From: Sphingosinithalassobacter tenebrarum
GTDB taxonomy: Bacteria > Pseudomonadota > Alphaproteobacteria > Sphingomonadales > Sphingomonadaceae
Direction: 5' to 3'
Assembly: GCF_011057975.1 (NCBI RefSeq)
Contig: NZ_CP049109.1
Location: 1,891,001 to 1,955,000 of the forward strand
DNA length: 64,000 nt
Made by a program: the position numbers and the translations under genes. Shown here in pieces: positions 50,077 through 58,827 of the stretch. Below the pieces are notes generated by a model. The model was not told where the DNA came from and ran no database searches. It saw nothing but the letters and a program-made list of their open reading frames with translations. The first letter of the stretch is position 1; each line of letters begins with the position of its first letter.

Positions 50077-50106
50077 AAGGCGCTCCGAAAGGGGCGCCTT
50101 CTTGCG
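50077..50106 (+). terminator. terminator after the TonB-dependent receptor gene
   Basis: AAGGCGCTCC-GAAA-GGGGCGCCTT, a 10-bp stem with one wobble and a GNRA-type loop, followed by CTTGCG. Confidence 0.65.
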
Positions 50107-50202
50107 TTCCGGGCGACTTCGGCGAGGTCGAAGTCCATCCGGGCACGTTCGACCAGCCCGATCGGTTCGCTCCCGGCTTCCCGCGCAAAGCGCCCCAAAA
50201 GC

Positions 50203-50237
50203 AGAAGGGCGCCCTCCGCGATGCGGAGAGCGCCCTT
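50203..50237 (-). terminator. terminator of the leftward lipoprotein gene
   Basis: AAGGGCGCCCTCCGC and GCGGAGAGCGCCCTT form a 15-bp stem with one mismatch. Leftward it is followed by CTGCTTTTGG. Confidence 0.7.
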
Positions 50238-50278
50238 CGCTATCTCGTTCCCGATCCCTTGCGGGTTCGGGCAGCCGA

Positions 50279-50482
50279 TTACATGGCGTTCATGTCGGTG
50301 ACGTTCATGTCGGTCATGTTGCCGAGTTCTTCGTCCATCATGTTCGCTTCGTTCGTGTAGATCTCGGCGTTCGCGTCGAAGCTGTTCATCGTATCTTCGA
50401 CGGTGGTGTTTTCCGCAGCCGGCTGGCACGCGCCAAGCATCATCAGGCCGGCGGCAGCAGCGACAGTGAGGACCTTCTTCAT
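50279..50482 (-). CDS. small lipoprotein
   Basis: A 67-residue protein from ATG 50482. It has a signal peptide and lipobox (LMMLGAC, Cys24-type position), then an Asn/Glu/Met-rich mature part (ENTTVEDTMNSFDANAEIYTNEANMMDEELGNM). The strong acidic/Asn composition suggests a flexible periplasmic peptide. Function unknown; it has its own terminator. Confidence 0.75.
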   Translation of the reverse strand: MKKVLTVAAAAGLMMLGACQPAAENTTVEDTMNSFDANAEIYTNEANMMDEELGNMTDMNVTDMNAM

Positions 50483-50693
50483 CTCGGTTGCTCCCATTTG
50501 TAATTCATAATTCGCACCCGGCCCGAATGCCGTCGCGAAGCTTGCCCAATAGCGTGCACTGCGGTCGCGTCAATCGCAAATTCATCTTTCCGAAAGCTTC
50601 TAGCGCGGTTTTCTGCCGATTCTCATCATTTCGCGTTGCACCAGAACGGTTCGATCGGGTTCCGGCGCGCCGGTCGGTCGTTGCGCTGGCGAA

Positions 50694-52085
50694 TCACTCC
50701 GCATGGGTCACGGGGCCGATCTCCTCCGGTGCGTTGGCAACCACCGCGAGCATCGCGGTCCATGCCGCCACATTCTGGCGAAGTTGCTCTGGATCAACCT
50801 TGTCGAGCGTATCGTCGGGCGTGTGGTGCAGGTCGAAATAGCGCGTCCCGTCCTGATGCAGGTCGATCACCGCTACGCCGTTGCGTGCGAACATGCCGAC
50901 ATCGGCGCCGCCATGCGCGCTGCCCTGGGCGCCGACCACGCCGATCGGAGCCAGCGCGGCGGCAACACGCGCGCCGACCGGCTCGGCGCTTTCGGGAAGC
51001 ACGCTGGTGACTTTCCACACGCGGTCGGCGCCGAAATCGGATTCGCTTACCAGCACGATTTTCTCGCCCTTGTGCGCTTCGTAATAGGCGTCGCCGCCGA
51101 ACACGCCGACTTCCTCTGCGCCCGCGAAGAGGATGCGGATCGTGCGGCGCGGCTGGCCGGCATCCATGATGTGCTTGGCGGCGGCGGCGATGATGCCGCA
51201 GCCCGCGCCGTCGTCGATCGCGCCGGTGCCCAGATCCCAGCTGTCGAGATGGCAGGCAATCAGCACGATACCGGCCTCGGGGTCGCTGCCGGGCACTTCG
51301 GCGACGACATTGCCCGATTCATGCATGCCGGTCTGGCGCGGCGTGAGGGTGAGCGTCATCCGCACCGGCTGTCCGCGCTCGAACACGCGCTCGAGCTGTT
51401 CGGCATCGGGGACCGACAGCGCGGCGGCGGGGATCGGCTCCACGCCCTGCGCGAAATTGGTGCCTCCGGTGTGCGGCGTGCGGTGATTGTCGGTGCCGAT
51501 CGACTTGATCACCATCGCCACCGCGCCCTTTTGCGACGCGAAGCTGGGGCCGACGAAGCGCGCGGCGCCGTAATTGCCGTATCCCGATCCGTCCTGCGTC
51601 GGCTGCATGTCGTGGCTGACGAAGACGATCTTGCCTTCGATCGCATCGGCGGGCGCCGCCATCATTTCGGCGAAGCTGGCGAAATAGACGACTTCGGCCT
51701 CGATCCCCTCGGGCGGCGTCGCGGCGGAATTGCCGAGCGCGGTCAGCGTAAGCGGCTGGGGGAAGGGAGTGGTGATCGCGCCATGTTCCTCGCCGCGCAC
51801 CCAGACCGGCATGTCATAGGTTTCGATGCCGACATTCGAAAAACCCATTTCGGTAAGCTTCGCCACGGCCCAGTCGCGCGCGCGCGCCTCCGCTTCGGTG
51901 CCGGCGAGCCGCGGGCCGATCTCGGTCGTCAGTCCCTCGGTGATGTCCCATGCATATTCGTCCTGCATCGCCGCGTCGCGAAGCGCCGAAACCTCGGCGT
52001 CGGGCACGGTCGGCATGCTCTGTGCCGAAGCGGTTACGGGAAGGGCGATGGCGGCTGCGGCCGCGAGCAGAAGATGCCTTGTCAT
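50694..52085 (-). CDS. M28-family zinc aminopeptidase with PA domain
   Basis: A 463-residue protein from ATG 52085 with a Sec signal (LLLAAAAAIALPVTASAQ). An inserted PA domain (about residues 110-235) is followed by the M28 catalytic part. Likely zinc ligands and catalytic residues are H in CHLDSWD, D in GAIDDGAG, EE in GAEEVG, D in SESDFGAD and H in HHTPDD. It is probably a secreted or periplasmic exopeptidase for nutrient peptides. Confidence 0.88.
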   Translation of the reverse strand: MTRHLLLAAAAAIALPVTASAQSMPTVPDAEVSALRDAAMQDEYAWDITEGLTTEIGPRLAGTEAEARARDWAVAKLTEMGFSNVGIETYDMPVWVRGEEHGAITTPFPQPLTLTALGNSAATPPEGIEAEVVYFASFAEMMAAPADAIEGKIVFVSHDMQPTQDGSGYGNYGAARFVGPSFASQKGAVAMVIKSIGTDNHRTPHTGGTNFAQGVEPIPAAALSVPDAEQLERVFERGQPVRMTLTLTPRQTGMHESGNVVAEVPGSDPEAGIVLIACHLDSWDLGTGAIDDGAGCGIIAAAAKHIMDAGQPRRTIRILFAGAEEVGVFGGDAYYEAHKGEKIVLVSESDFGADRVWKVTSVLPESAEPVGARVAAALAPIGVVGAQGSAHGGADVGMFARNGVAVIDLHQDGTRYFDLHHTPDDTLDKVDPEQLRQNVAAWTAMLAVVANAPEEIGPVTHAE

Positions 52086-52224
52086 GCGCAATTGCTAACC
52101 AAGCGAAGGGGGCTTGCCAATATGCCGCGCGGCAACGATCTCCGGCGCGTTGCACAAGATACCCCGTGCCGCTACATGGCCGCAGACTTTCCAGCACTTG
52201 CATATCCGAACGGAGAACGCCCCC

Positions 52225-53904
52225 GTGTCCGCCCAATACGCCTTCGTCATGAAGGACATGACCAAGACCTTCCCCGGCGCGCCGAAACCCGTGCTCGCCA
52301 ACATCAACCTGCAATTCTATCAGGGCGCCAAGATCGGCATCGTCGGCCCCAATGGCGCGGGTAAATCCACGCTGATGAAGATCATGGCGGGCATCGACAC
52401 CGAATTTTCGGGCGAGGCATGGCCGGGCGAGAACATCACCGTCGGCTATCTGCCGCAGGAGCCGCATCTCGATCCCGACAAGACGGTGCTCGAAAACGTC
52501 AAGGACGGCGCGCGCGAGACCGCCGACATGGTCGAGCGGTTCAACGCCATCTCGGCCGAAATGGGCGATCCCCAGGACGATACCGATTTCGACGCGCTGA
52601 TGGAGGAAATGGGCGTCCTTCAGGAAAAGATCGACGCGGTCGACGGCTGGACGCTCGACAACCAGCTCGAAATCGCGATGGAAGCCTTGCGCTGTCCGCC
52701 GGGCGACTGGACGGTCGAAAGCCTGTCGGGCGGTGAAAAGCGCCGCGTCGCGCTCACGCGGCTGCTGATCCAGAAGCCGTCGATCCTGCTGCTCGACGAA
52801 CCGACCAACCATCTCGACGCCGAAAGCGTCGAATGGCTCGAAAACCACCTCAAGGAATATGCGGGCGCGGTGCTGATGATCACCCACGATCGCTACTTCC
52901 TCGACAATGTAGTCGACTGGATACTCGAGCTCGATCGCGGAAAGTATTTCCCGTACGAAGGCAATTACTCGACCTATCTCGAAAAGAAGGCCAAGCGCCT
53001 CGAACAGGAATCGCGCGAGGAATCGGGCCGCCAGAAGGCGATCAAGGACGAGCTCGAATGGATTCGTCAGGGCGCCAAGGGCCGCCAGACCAAGTCCAAG
53101 GCGCGTATCGCCAAGTTCGAACAGCTGCAGGATGCGCAGAAGGATCGCGCGCCCGGCAAGGCATCGATCGTCATCCAGGTGCCCGAGCGTCTGGGCGGCA
53201 AGGTGATCGAGGCCAAGAACATCTCGAAAGCCTATGGCGACAAGCTGCTGTTCGAGGACCTGTCCTTCATGCTGCCCCCGGGCGGCATCGTCGGCGTGAT
53301 CGGGCCCAACGGCGCGGGCAAGTCGACGCTGTTCCGCATCATCACCGGCCAGGAAACGCCCGACAGCGGCGAAATCGACATCGGTCCGACCGTGCATCTC
53401 GGCTATGTCGACCAGAGCCGCGACGATCTCGATCCCAAGCACAATGTCTGGGAGGAAATCTCGGACGGGCTCGATTATGTGAAGGTCAACGGCCACGACA
53501 TGTCGACGCGTGCTTACGTGGGCGCGTTCAACTTCAAGGGGCAGGACCAGCAGAAGAATGTCGGCAAGCTCTCCGGCGGTGAACGCAATCGCGTCCACAT
53601 GGCCAAGATGCTCAAAAAGGGCGGCAACGTCCTGCTGCTCGACGAACCGACCAACGATCTCGACGTCGAAACGCTGGGTGCGCTGGAAGAAGCCATCGAG
53701 AATTTCGCGGGTTGCGCCGTGGTGATCAGCCATGACCGCTTCTTCCTCGATCGTCTCGCCACCCACATCCTCGCCTTCGAAGGCGACAGCCATGTCGAAT
53801 GGTTCGAAGGCAATTTCGAAGCCTATGAGGAAGACAAGCGCCGCCGCCTCGGCGACGCCGCTGACCGCCCGACGCGGCTGGCGTACAAGAAGCTGACGCG
53901 CTGA
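52225..53904 (+). CDS. ettA: ABC-F translation factor EttA (energy-dependent translational throttle)
   Basis: A 559-residue protein from GTG 52225. It has two ABC cassettes: Walker A GPNGAGKST twice, signatures LSGGEKRR and LSGGERNR, and Walker B LLLDEPTNHLD and LLLDEPTNDLD. The inter-domain linker (KKAKRLEQESREESGRQKAIKDELEWIRQGAKGRQTKSKARI) is the P-site tRNA interaction motif, and there is an arm in the first cassette. It is soluble and binds the ribosomal E site, gating the first steps of elongation by the ATP/ADP ratio. It is not a transporter. Confidence 0.93.
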   Translation: MSAQYAFVMKDMTKTFPGAPKPVLANINLQFYQGAKIGIVGPNGAGKSTLMKIMAGIDTEFSGEAWPGENITVGYLPQEPHLDPDKTVLENVKDGARETADMVERFNAISAEMGDPQDDTDFDALMEEMGVLQEKIDAVDGWTLDNQLEIAMEALRCPPGDWTVESLSGGEKRRVALTRLLIQKPSILLLDEPTNHLDAESVEWLENHLKEYAGAVLMITHDRYFLDNVVDWILELDRGKYFPYEGNYSTYLEKKAKRLEQESREESGRQKAIKDELEWIRQGAKGRQTKSKARIAKFEQLQDAQKDRAPGKASIVIQVPERLGGKVIEAKNISKAYGDKLLFEDLSFMLPPGGIVGVIGPNGAGKSTLFRIITGQETPDSGEIDIGPTVHLGYVDQSRDDLDPKHNVWEEISDGLDYVKVNGHDMSTRAYVGAFNFKGQDQQKNVGKLSGGERNRVHMAKMLKKGGNVLLLDEPTNDLDVETLGALEEAIENFAGCAVVISHDRFFLDRLATHILAFEGDSHVEWFEGNFEAYEEDKRRRLGDAADRPTRLAYKKLTR

Positions 53905-54005
53905 TCGGCACGCGGGCGGATTCGTTCCGCCCGCGCACCGGCGGAACGAAAGCGGCCGTCACTCATTGTGCCCCTGTAACTTTTGGAACAGGGGAGTGTG
54001 CCGTA

Positions 54006-54149
54006 ATGCTTTGGACTATCATCGTAATTTTGCTGGTGCTGTGGCTGCTCGGCCTGCTGGGCAGCGTCGGCGGGTCGCTGATCCACTTGCTGCTCGTGGT
54101 GGCGGTGATCGTCCTCGTCCTGCAGCTGGTGCGCGGCCGCAGGCTGTAG
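54006..54149 (+). CDS. small membrane protein, lmo0937 family
   Basis: A 47-residue protein beginning MLWTIIVILLVLWLLG and ending LVRGRRL, two hydrophobic helices separated by a Gly/Ser turn (GSVGGSLIH). This matches the short lmo0937-family membrane proteins found in many bacteria. Function unknown. A perfect hairpin terminator follows about 80 bp later. Confidence 0.8.
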   Translation: MLWTIIVILLVLWLLGLLGSVGGSLIHLLLVVAVIVLVLQLVRGRRL

Positions 54150-54474
54150 GCGGCGCGGTCGGCCGCTTTGCGCGGCCGGCGAACGGGAAGATCGCGCGCG
54201 GAGGCTCAGGGCCAGCGCAAAAAGGTGAAAGGCGGCAGGTCACCCTGCCGCCTTTTGTTTGTTGCAAGGGCGGCATTCGGGCGCTTGGGGCGCGTCGCGG
54301 ACTACACGCCCCGTTCGCGGTCGGGTCCTCGGGAATCGCGCTGACGCATGCGGTTCACCCATTGTGAATTACGCCCCGAATCGGGTCGGATTACTTCGGA
54401 GTCGAGGGATTGTTCTTCTTGACACAACTCCCAAAGCCATAGTGTAACTTCGATGTGCCGAGCCGGGGGGCGGG
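54150..54474. other. intergenic region with terminator and composition change
   Basis: No gene found in 325 bp. The first half is GC-rich and holds the terminator at 54228-54260. From about 54360 the composition becomes noticeably more AT-rich, leading into the low-GC gene at 54475, so this may be the left boundary of acquired DNA. Confidence 0.5.
54228..54262 (+). terminator. rho-independent terminator
   Basis: AAAGGCGGCAGG and CCTGCCGCCTTT form a perfect 12-bp stem around a 4-nt loop, followed by TGTTTG. Confidence 0.8.
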
Positions 54475-55395
54475 ATGAGCGACGACGTTGAACTGGTATC
54501 TGCGGATGCTCCATCGCCCGTTGTTCGTTTTTTAGATACTGTCTGGCGATCTGGACTGAGCCTGTTTCGGTTTGTATTTGGGTATGTTACTTTTGTTGCG
54601 GCAGTAATTTCTGCAATAACGCTGATAACAAAGAGAAAAATTCTGGAAGCGGTTCTGGATTTTTTGTCTGATATCACCGCGATTGAGGAAATTATATCTT
54701 CGGCTCGCGCTATCGCTTCCTTTTGGAACGCAAATGTAATTTATCCCGTCCATTTTTGGATTGTCGATCGGTTCGCGCTGGATCTCCCGGTTTGGGTGGT
54801 GGAGTTGAGCTCGCTGGTGCTTTTTTCGCTGGGGCCGACGCTTCGCTTTTATTGGTCGGTGCGCACGGAAAAACGGAACATATTCGTCCGGCGTGCGGCA
54901 TATGAGAGTCTTCGATCGATAATTGAAACGCAGAAGCAGCAGGCCAATTCCCTGAAGAAGGCGCTGGAACAGCGAAATTCAGGCAAGTTGAATGCTCTTG
55001 GAAAGATGTTGGCCGGGGCGACGATGGGTGGTCTCGCGGCTCTTACCGGGGATACCAGGTCCATTACGCATTCGCTGGCGATGATTACAAAGGCATACGA
55101 GTTCATTGCATCTGGCGCGAAAAATTGGCAGCAGATTGAAAATAGAATTGATTATATAAAACGTTCTACCGCTGAACTTGAAAAAGCCGCTGAAGAAATC
55201 GGTGAGAAAGACGGGGGATTGTTGAAAGACCTTTCCGGCGTCAGGGACGAGCTGGCATCACGAGAAATTCGTTCGTATGTGCGACGCAAGATGCGTATTT
55301 CGCGCATAATCTCGCATATCAGTATTGGCCTGGCGCTCTCGGTCTGGCTAGCCTACGTTGTCGACTGGGTTGTTTTTCGGGCTGTCGCCGTCTGA
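54475..55395 (+). CDS. membrane protein of unknown function, low GC, probably acquired
   Basis: A 306-residue protein. Hydrophobic segments lie at about residues 30-50 (FRFVFGYVTFVAAVISAITLIT), 90-125 (around LPVWVVELSSLVLFSLGP) and a C-terminal one (IISHISIGLALSVWLAYVVDWVVF). Between them is a long cytosolic helical part with 'SLRSIIETQKQQANSLKKALEQRNSGKLNALGKMLAGATMGGLAALTGDT', likely coiled coil. Codons are AT-rich (AAA, ATA, TTT common), unlike all neighbours. I do not recognise a family. An isolated foreign membrane gene of this sort could be a defence or toxin gene, but nothing shows it. Confidence 0.75.
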   Translation: MSDDVELVSADAPSPVVRFLDTVWRSGLSLFRFVFGYVTFVAAVISAITLITKRKILEAVLDFLSDITAIEEIISSARAIASFWNANVIYPVHFWIVDRFALDLPVWVVELSSLVLFSLGPTLRFYWSVRTEKRNIFVRRAAYESLRSIIETQKQQANSLKKALEQRNSGKLNALGKMLAGATMGGLAALTGDTRSITHSLAMITKAYEFIASGAKNWQQIENRIDYIKRSTAELEKAAEEIGEKDGGLLKDLSGVRDELASREIRSYVRRKMRISRIISHISIGLALSVWLAYVVDWVVFRAVAV

Positions 55396-55738
55396 AACAG
55401 ATGCCGGCTGCGACACTGGGGATGGCAAGCCGAGCGTATGCGGCCTCGCTCCCATGACCCTATGATGATTTGCGACCCGCGTCCGTCCTCGTAAATTCCC
55501 CTGTCCTACACACCTCGATCTACGCTACCCCTCGCTAGAATCGCGGCCCTCGCGCCCGCGCGTGCGCGTGCCTGCGCGCGGGTTAGGTCAGGACCCGGTG
55601 CGAACTTTGCACGCAAATGCGTGGTTTTTGCTGGCGGACCTGTTGGATCGAGGCGGGCTTGCGTATTAGGTGTGTAATACACATAGTGTCGCCACAACGC
55701 CGCTCGCTTCGCGGTCCGTATGGAGATAGGCTCGCTTC
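55396..55738. other. intergenic stretch, no gene
   Basis: 343 bp without a credible reading frame. It has a run of CG/GC-rich alternating sequence (about 55555-55590), and a small palindrome GTATTA-N6-TAATAC (55661-55678) upstream of the next gene that could be an operator. It also forms the right border of the low-GC gene. Confidence 0.45.
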
Positions 55739-56563
55739 ATGATTTCGATTCTGCTCGCGCTTGCCGCGCCGCTCGCCGCCGATCCCGTGACGCCCGTGAT
55801 CGACGGGACGCATCTTCAGGAAGGACAGATGTGCTGGGCGCTGACGCATAATGATGCGCCGCTGGGTGCGATGTTCCAGAAGATCGTCGCGCTCGAAATG
55901 GATGGCGAGCCGGCCTGGGATATCGTGACGCATCAGCGGCTGCAGGGCGGCGTGTTCGACCTGCGCGACCATGTCGTCGTGCGCCGGTCCGATCTGACGC
56001 CGATGGCGTTCGACAGCATCGATGCGGTCAAGGCGCGGGTTTCGGGGCAGCTCCACATGATCCGTCTGCGCTATCGCGCGGGCAGCGTCGACGGGTTCAA
56101 GCTCGCCAAGGGCGAAACCAGCCCGATCCATGCAGAGGTTCCCGATCCGGTGTGGGACGGCAATCTCTGGGGTATCCCGTTCGGCGCGATCGTCGATATC
56201 GAGGAAGGCGCCAGCTATCGCATGCCGATCTATCAATATGACGACGGGGTGGGGCAGTTCTTCCTCGACGTCACCGGATCGGAAACGGTCGAAACGCCCG
56301 AGGGGCCGATCGATGTCTGGCTGATCGATGCGGGTACGTCGGAGGACCGGCGCACCACCTATCTGATCGCCAAGGAAGACGGCCGCGAAATCGGCACGCG
56401 CGCGCCGGGGGGCTATGGCTCGATGCTCGGCGGCGATTGTTCAGGATTCGAAGGCTATGCGGCGCCGGCCGAGGACGATGCGGCGCCTTCGGCGGCGGAG
56501 CCGGAACCGGACGCCGCGACTGGTGCGGAGGCGGCGCGGGACGCCGCGGCCGCGGAGGACTAA
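55739..56563 (+). CDS. probable exported protein, unknown
   Basis: A 274-residue protein from ATG 55739. A short hydrophobic start (ISILLALAAPLAAD) suggests a signal peptide, followed by a beta-rich domain resembling DUF3108-type periplasmic proteins in style (DLTPMAFDSIDAVKARVSGQLHMIRLRY; VWDGNLWGIPFGAIVDIEEGASYRMPIYQYDDGVGQFFLDV), and an acidic Ala/Glu-rich C-terminal tail. No catalytic motif recognised. It ends by overlapping the convergent gene by 4 bp. Confidence 0.65.
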   Translation: MISILLALAAPLAADPVTPVIDGTHLQEGQMCWALTHNDAPLGAMFQKIVALEMDGEPAWDIVTHQRLQGGVFDLRDHVVVRRSDLTPMAFDSIDAVKARVSGQLHMIRLRYRAGSVDGFKLAKGETSPIHAEVPDPVWDGNLWGIPFGAIVDIEEGASYRMPIYQYDDGVGQFFLDVTGSETVETPEGPIDVWLIDAGTSEDRRTTYLIAKEDGREIGTRAPGGYGSMLGGDCSGFEGYAAPAEDDAAPSAAEPEPDAATGAEAARDAAAAED

Positions 56564-56934
56564 CGCGCAGCCGGCCAGACGCCCGCAGGCATTGCGCGCG
56601 CATGCCGTGGCAGCGCGCGATAGTGATAGGCCCAGCAGGCGGTACCGTTTCGCGTCGTGACGCGGCGGCGCAGATATTCGGATCGCTCGGGATGCCGCGG
56701 GTCATATCCCTCCAGCGCATCCAGATCGGCGATCAGCCCGGGGTCGACTGCCTCGAACAGCTCGCCGCGGATGGTGCCGGGTGGGCCGAGCAGCGCGGCG
56801 GGATAGGGGCCCAGGTCGAACAGTCGTCCCGCAACGCGATCGGTGCCCAGGAAACGCGCGCGCCGGGCAATGCCCAGCGCGCGCCAGTTGCCGCCGCCGC
56901 GCTGGAGCGTTCCGTAGAAGAAGAAACGCTCCAT
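56560..56934 (-). CDS. gamma-glutamylcyclotransferase-like protein (AIG2 family)
   Basis: A 124-residue protein. 'FFFYGTLQRGGGNW' at residues 4-17 is the family's substrate-binding YGTL motif, with 'IRGELFEAVDPGLIADLDALEGYDP' carrying the catalytic Glu region, and a later 'RRRVTTRNGTACWAYHYR'. Members cyclise gamma-glutamyl amines or related dipeptides to 5-oxoproline. The exact substrate is unknown. Confidence 0.85.
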   Translation of the reverse strand: MERFFFYGTLQRGGGNWRALGIARRARFLGTDRVAGRLFDLGPYPAALLGPPGTIRGELFEAVDPGLIADLDALEGYDPRHPERSEYLRRRVTTRNGTACWAYHYRALPRHARAMPAGVWPAAR

Positions 56935-56943
56935 ATGCGGCGG

Positions 56944-58455
56944 TTATTCGGCGTGGAGCGGCTCGTCGAGCGGCTGTTTCCGCTCGGGCGCCTTGCCCAG
57001 CAGGCTGACGATGACGATCGCCGCCATCGCCGCGGCAAAGCCGGGGATGATCTCGTAAATGCCTTCGCCGCCAAGGAAACTGGAGTTCCATTCATTGACG
57101 ATCCAGATGATCACAACCGCCGCACCCGTGACGAGACCCGCTACGGCGCCCGCGCCGGTCATCCGCTTCCACATCAGCGACATCAGGATCAACGGCCCGA
57201 ACGCCGCGCCGAATCCGGCCCAGGCATTGGAGACGAGCTGGAGCACTTCGCTTTCGGGGTCGAGCGCGATCACGCCCGATACGACCGCGACGATCAGCAC
57301 GCAGATACGGCCGACATTCACCATCTCGCGCTCGCTTGCTTCCTTGCGGAAGAAGAGGCGATAGAAATCCTCGGTCAGCGAGCTGGAAGCGACCAGCAGC
57401 TGCGAGGAGATGGTGCTCATGATCGCCGCGAGCAGCGCTGCGAGCAGGAATCCGGTGATCAGCGGGTGGAACAAGAGGTCCGCAAGCATGATGAAGATCG
57501 TTTCGGGGTCTTCCATCGGAATGCCGTTGCGCTCGATGAAGGCGCGGCCGGCGATGCCGACGCCGATCGAGCCGATCAGCGCGACGCCCATCCAGCTCAT
57601 GCCGATATTGCGGGCGGTCGCGACCTGCTTGACCGAGTTGATCGCCATGAAGCGGACGATGATGTGCGGCTGGCCGAAATAGCCCAGCCCCCATGTCACT
57701 GCCGACAGGAAGCCGATGAATGTCAGTCCCGCGGTGAGATTGAGAAAGGTCGGGTCGATGGCGCGCAGCGCGTTGGTCATCGGGCCGATGCCGCCTTCGC
57801 CCATCGTCGCGACGATGGGCATCAGGATCAGTGCGACGACCATGATGCAGCCCTGCACGAAGTCAGTCAGGCTGACTGCCAGAAAGCCGCCGATCATCGT
57901 GTAGGCAAGGACGACGCCGGCCGTGATCCAGATGCCGAAGGTATAGTCGGTCGCGCCCATGCTCTGGGGCAGGGTGCCGAACAGGCCGGCGAAGCTTGTT
58001 TCGAACAGCTTGCCGCCGCCGACCAGGCCCGCGGCGGTGTAGACGGAGAAGAAGACGACGATGATCACCGCCGAAATCACACGCAGCGGGATCGCCTGTG
58101 TCGGGAAACGGCGCGAGAGGAATTCGGGGATGGTCAGGCTGTCGTCCAGTTCCTCGGTCTGCTGCCGCAGCCGCGGCGCGACGAGGATCCAGTTGGCGAA
58201 GGCGCCGACGAACAGGCCGATGCCGATCCATGCCTCAACCAGGCCGGTGACATAAAGCGCGCCGGGAAGCCCGAGCAGCAGCCAGCCGGACATGTCCGAA
58301 GCACCGGCCGAAAGCGCGGCGACGGCCGGGGGAAGCTGACGACCCCCGAGGAGATATCCTTCGCTGTCGTCGGTCGATTTGAGCCAGGCATAAACGCCGA
58401 TGCCCAGCATCGCGATGAAATACACCGCAAGGCTGATGATGGTTCCTGTCTGCAT
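56944..58455 (-). CDS. putP: sodium/proline symporter
   Basis: A 503-residue protein from ATG 58455. It has about 13 membrane helices in the solute:sodium symporter fold, with 'GGRQLPPAVAALSAGASDMSGWLLLGLPGALY' near the N-terminus and 'GIGPMTNALRAIDP', 'YFGQPHIIVRFMAI' and 'SSQLLVASSSLTEDFYR' further on, which are PutP signatures. It imports proline with Na+ as nutrient or osmolyte. It is convergent with nothing and close to the AIG2-like gene downstream (9 bp). Confidence 0.92.
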   Translation of the reverse strand: MQTGTIISLAVYFIAMLGIGVYAWLKSTDDSEGYLLGGRQLPPAVAALSAGASDMSGWLLLGLPGALYVTGLVEAWIGIGLFVGAFANWILVAPRLRQQTEELDDSLTIPEFLSRRFPTQAIPLRVISAVIIVVFFSVYTAAGLVGGGKLFETSFAGLFGTLPQSMGATDYTFGIWITAGVVLAYTMIGGFLAVSLTDFVQGCIMVVALILMPIVATMGEGGIGPMTNALRAIDPTFLNLTAGLTFIGFLSAVTWGLGYFGQPHIIVRFMAINSVKQVATARNIGMSWMGVALIGSIGVGIAGRAFIERNGIPMEDPETIFIMLADLLFHPLITGFLLAALLAAIMSTISSQLLVASSSLTEDFYRLFFRKEASEREMVNVGRICVLIVAVVSGVIALDPESEVLQLVSNAWAGFGAAFGPLILMSLMWKRMTGAGAVAGLVTGAAVVIIWIVNEWNSSFLGGEGIYEIIPGFAAAMAAIVIVSLLGKAPERKQPLDEPLHAE

Positions 58456-58550
58456 GGCGGGGGACGTATAGCGCTTCGTCCCGAAAGTCACCCCGATCGC
58501 GGGAAAAACCCATTACATTGCTCGGAGATCACTGTCTGTGACGCAATATT

Positions 58551-58826
58551 TCATGCGGTCGCGGCTCTTTCGAAGGATGTGAAATCCTGCGGTTCGGCAG
58601 GCGAGACATCGAGTTTGTCGACCCGCGCCGCCTCGGAACCTTCGCGGCATTTTTCCAGAAGCCGATTCATCGCATTCTCGTCGCCCTGCGCAACGACTTC
58701 GACGCGTCCGTCGGAAAGGTTGCGCACCCATCCGGTGAGGCCGAGCGCCCGTGCGGTCTCCACGGTCCAGTCGCGAAAGAAAACGCCCTGCACGCGGCCC
58801 GAAACGAAGACGTGGCGCGCGATCAT
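58551..58826 (-). CDS. acyP: acylphosphatase
   Basis: A 91-residue protein with the full signature: GRVQGVFFRDW with catalytic Arg, and GWVRNLSDGRVEVVAQG with catalytic Asn. It hydrolyses acyl phosphates such as acetyl- or carbamoyl-phosphate and is cytosolic. It lies 1 bp after the NYN-domain gene and is likely co-transcribed with it. A second acylphosphatase lies 1.1 kb away. Confidence 0.93.
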   Translation of the reverse strand: MIARHVFVSGRVQGVFFRDWTVETARALGLTGWVRNLSDGRVEVVAQGDENAMNRLLEKCREGSEAARVDKLDVSPAEPQDFTSFERAATA

Positions 58827-58827
58827 G

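Noticed and set aside
55506..55697. A 63-codon leftward frame in the gap before the exported protein
   Set aside because: Composition (Ala-Arg alternation from GC-rich repeats) and lack of a ribosome site argue against a gene.
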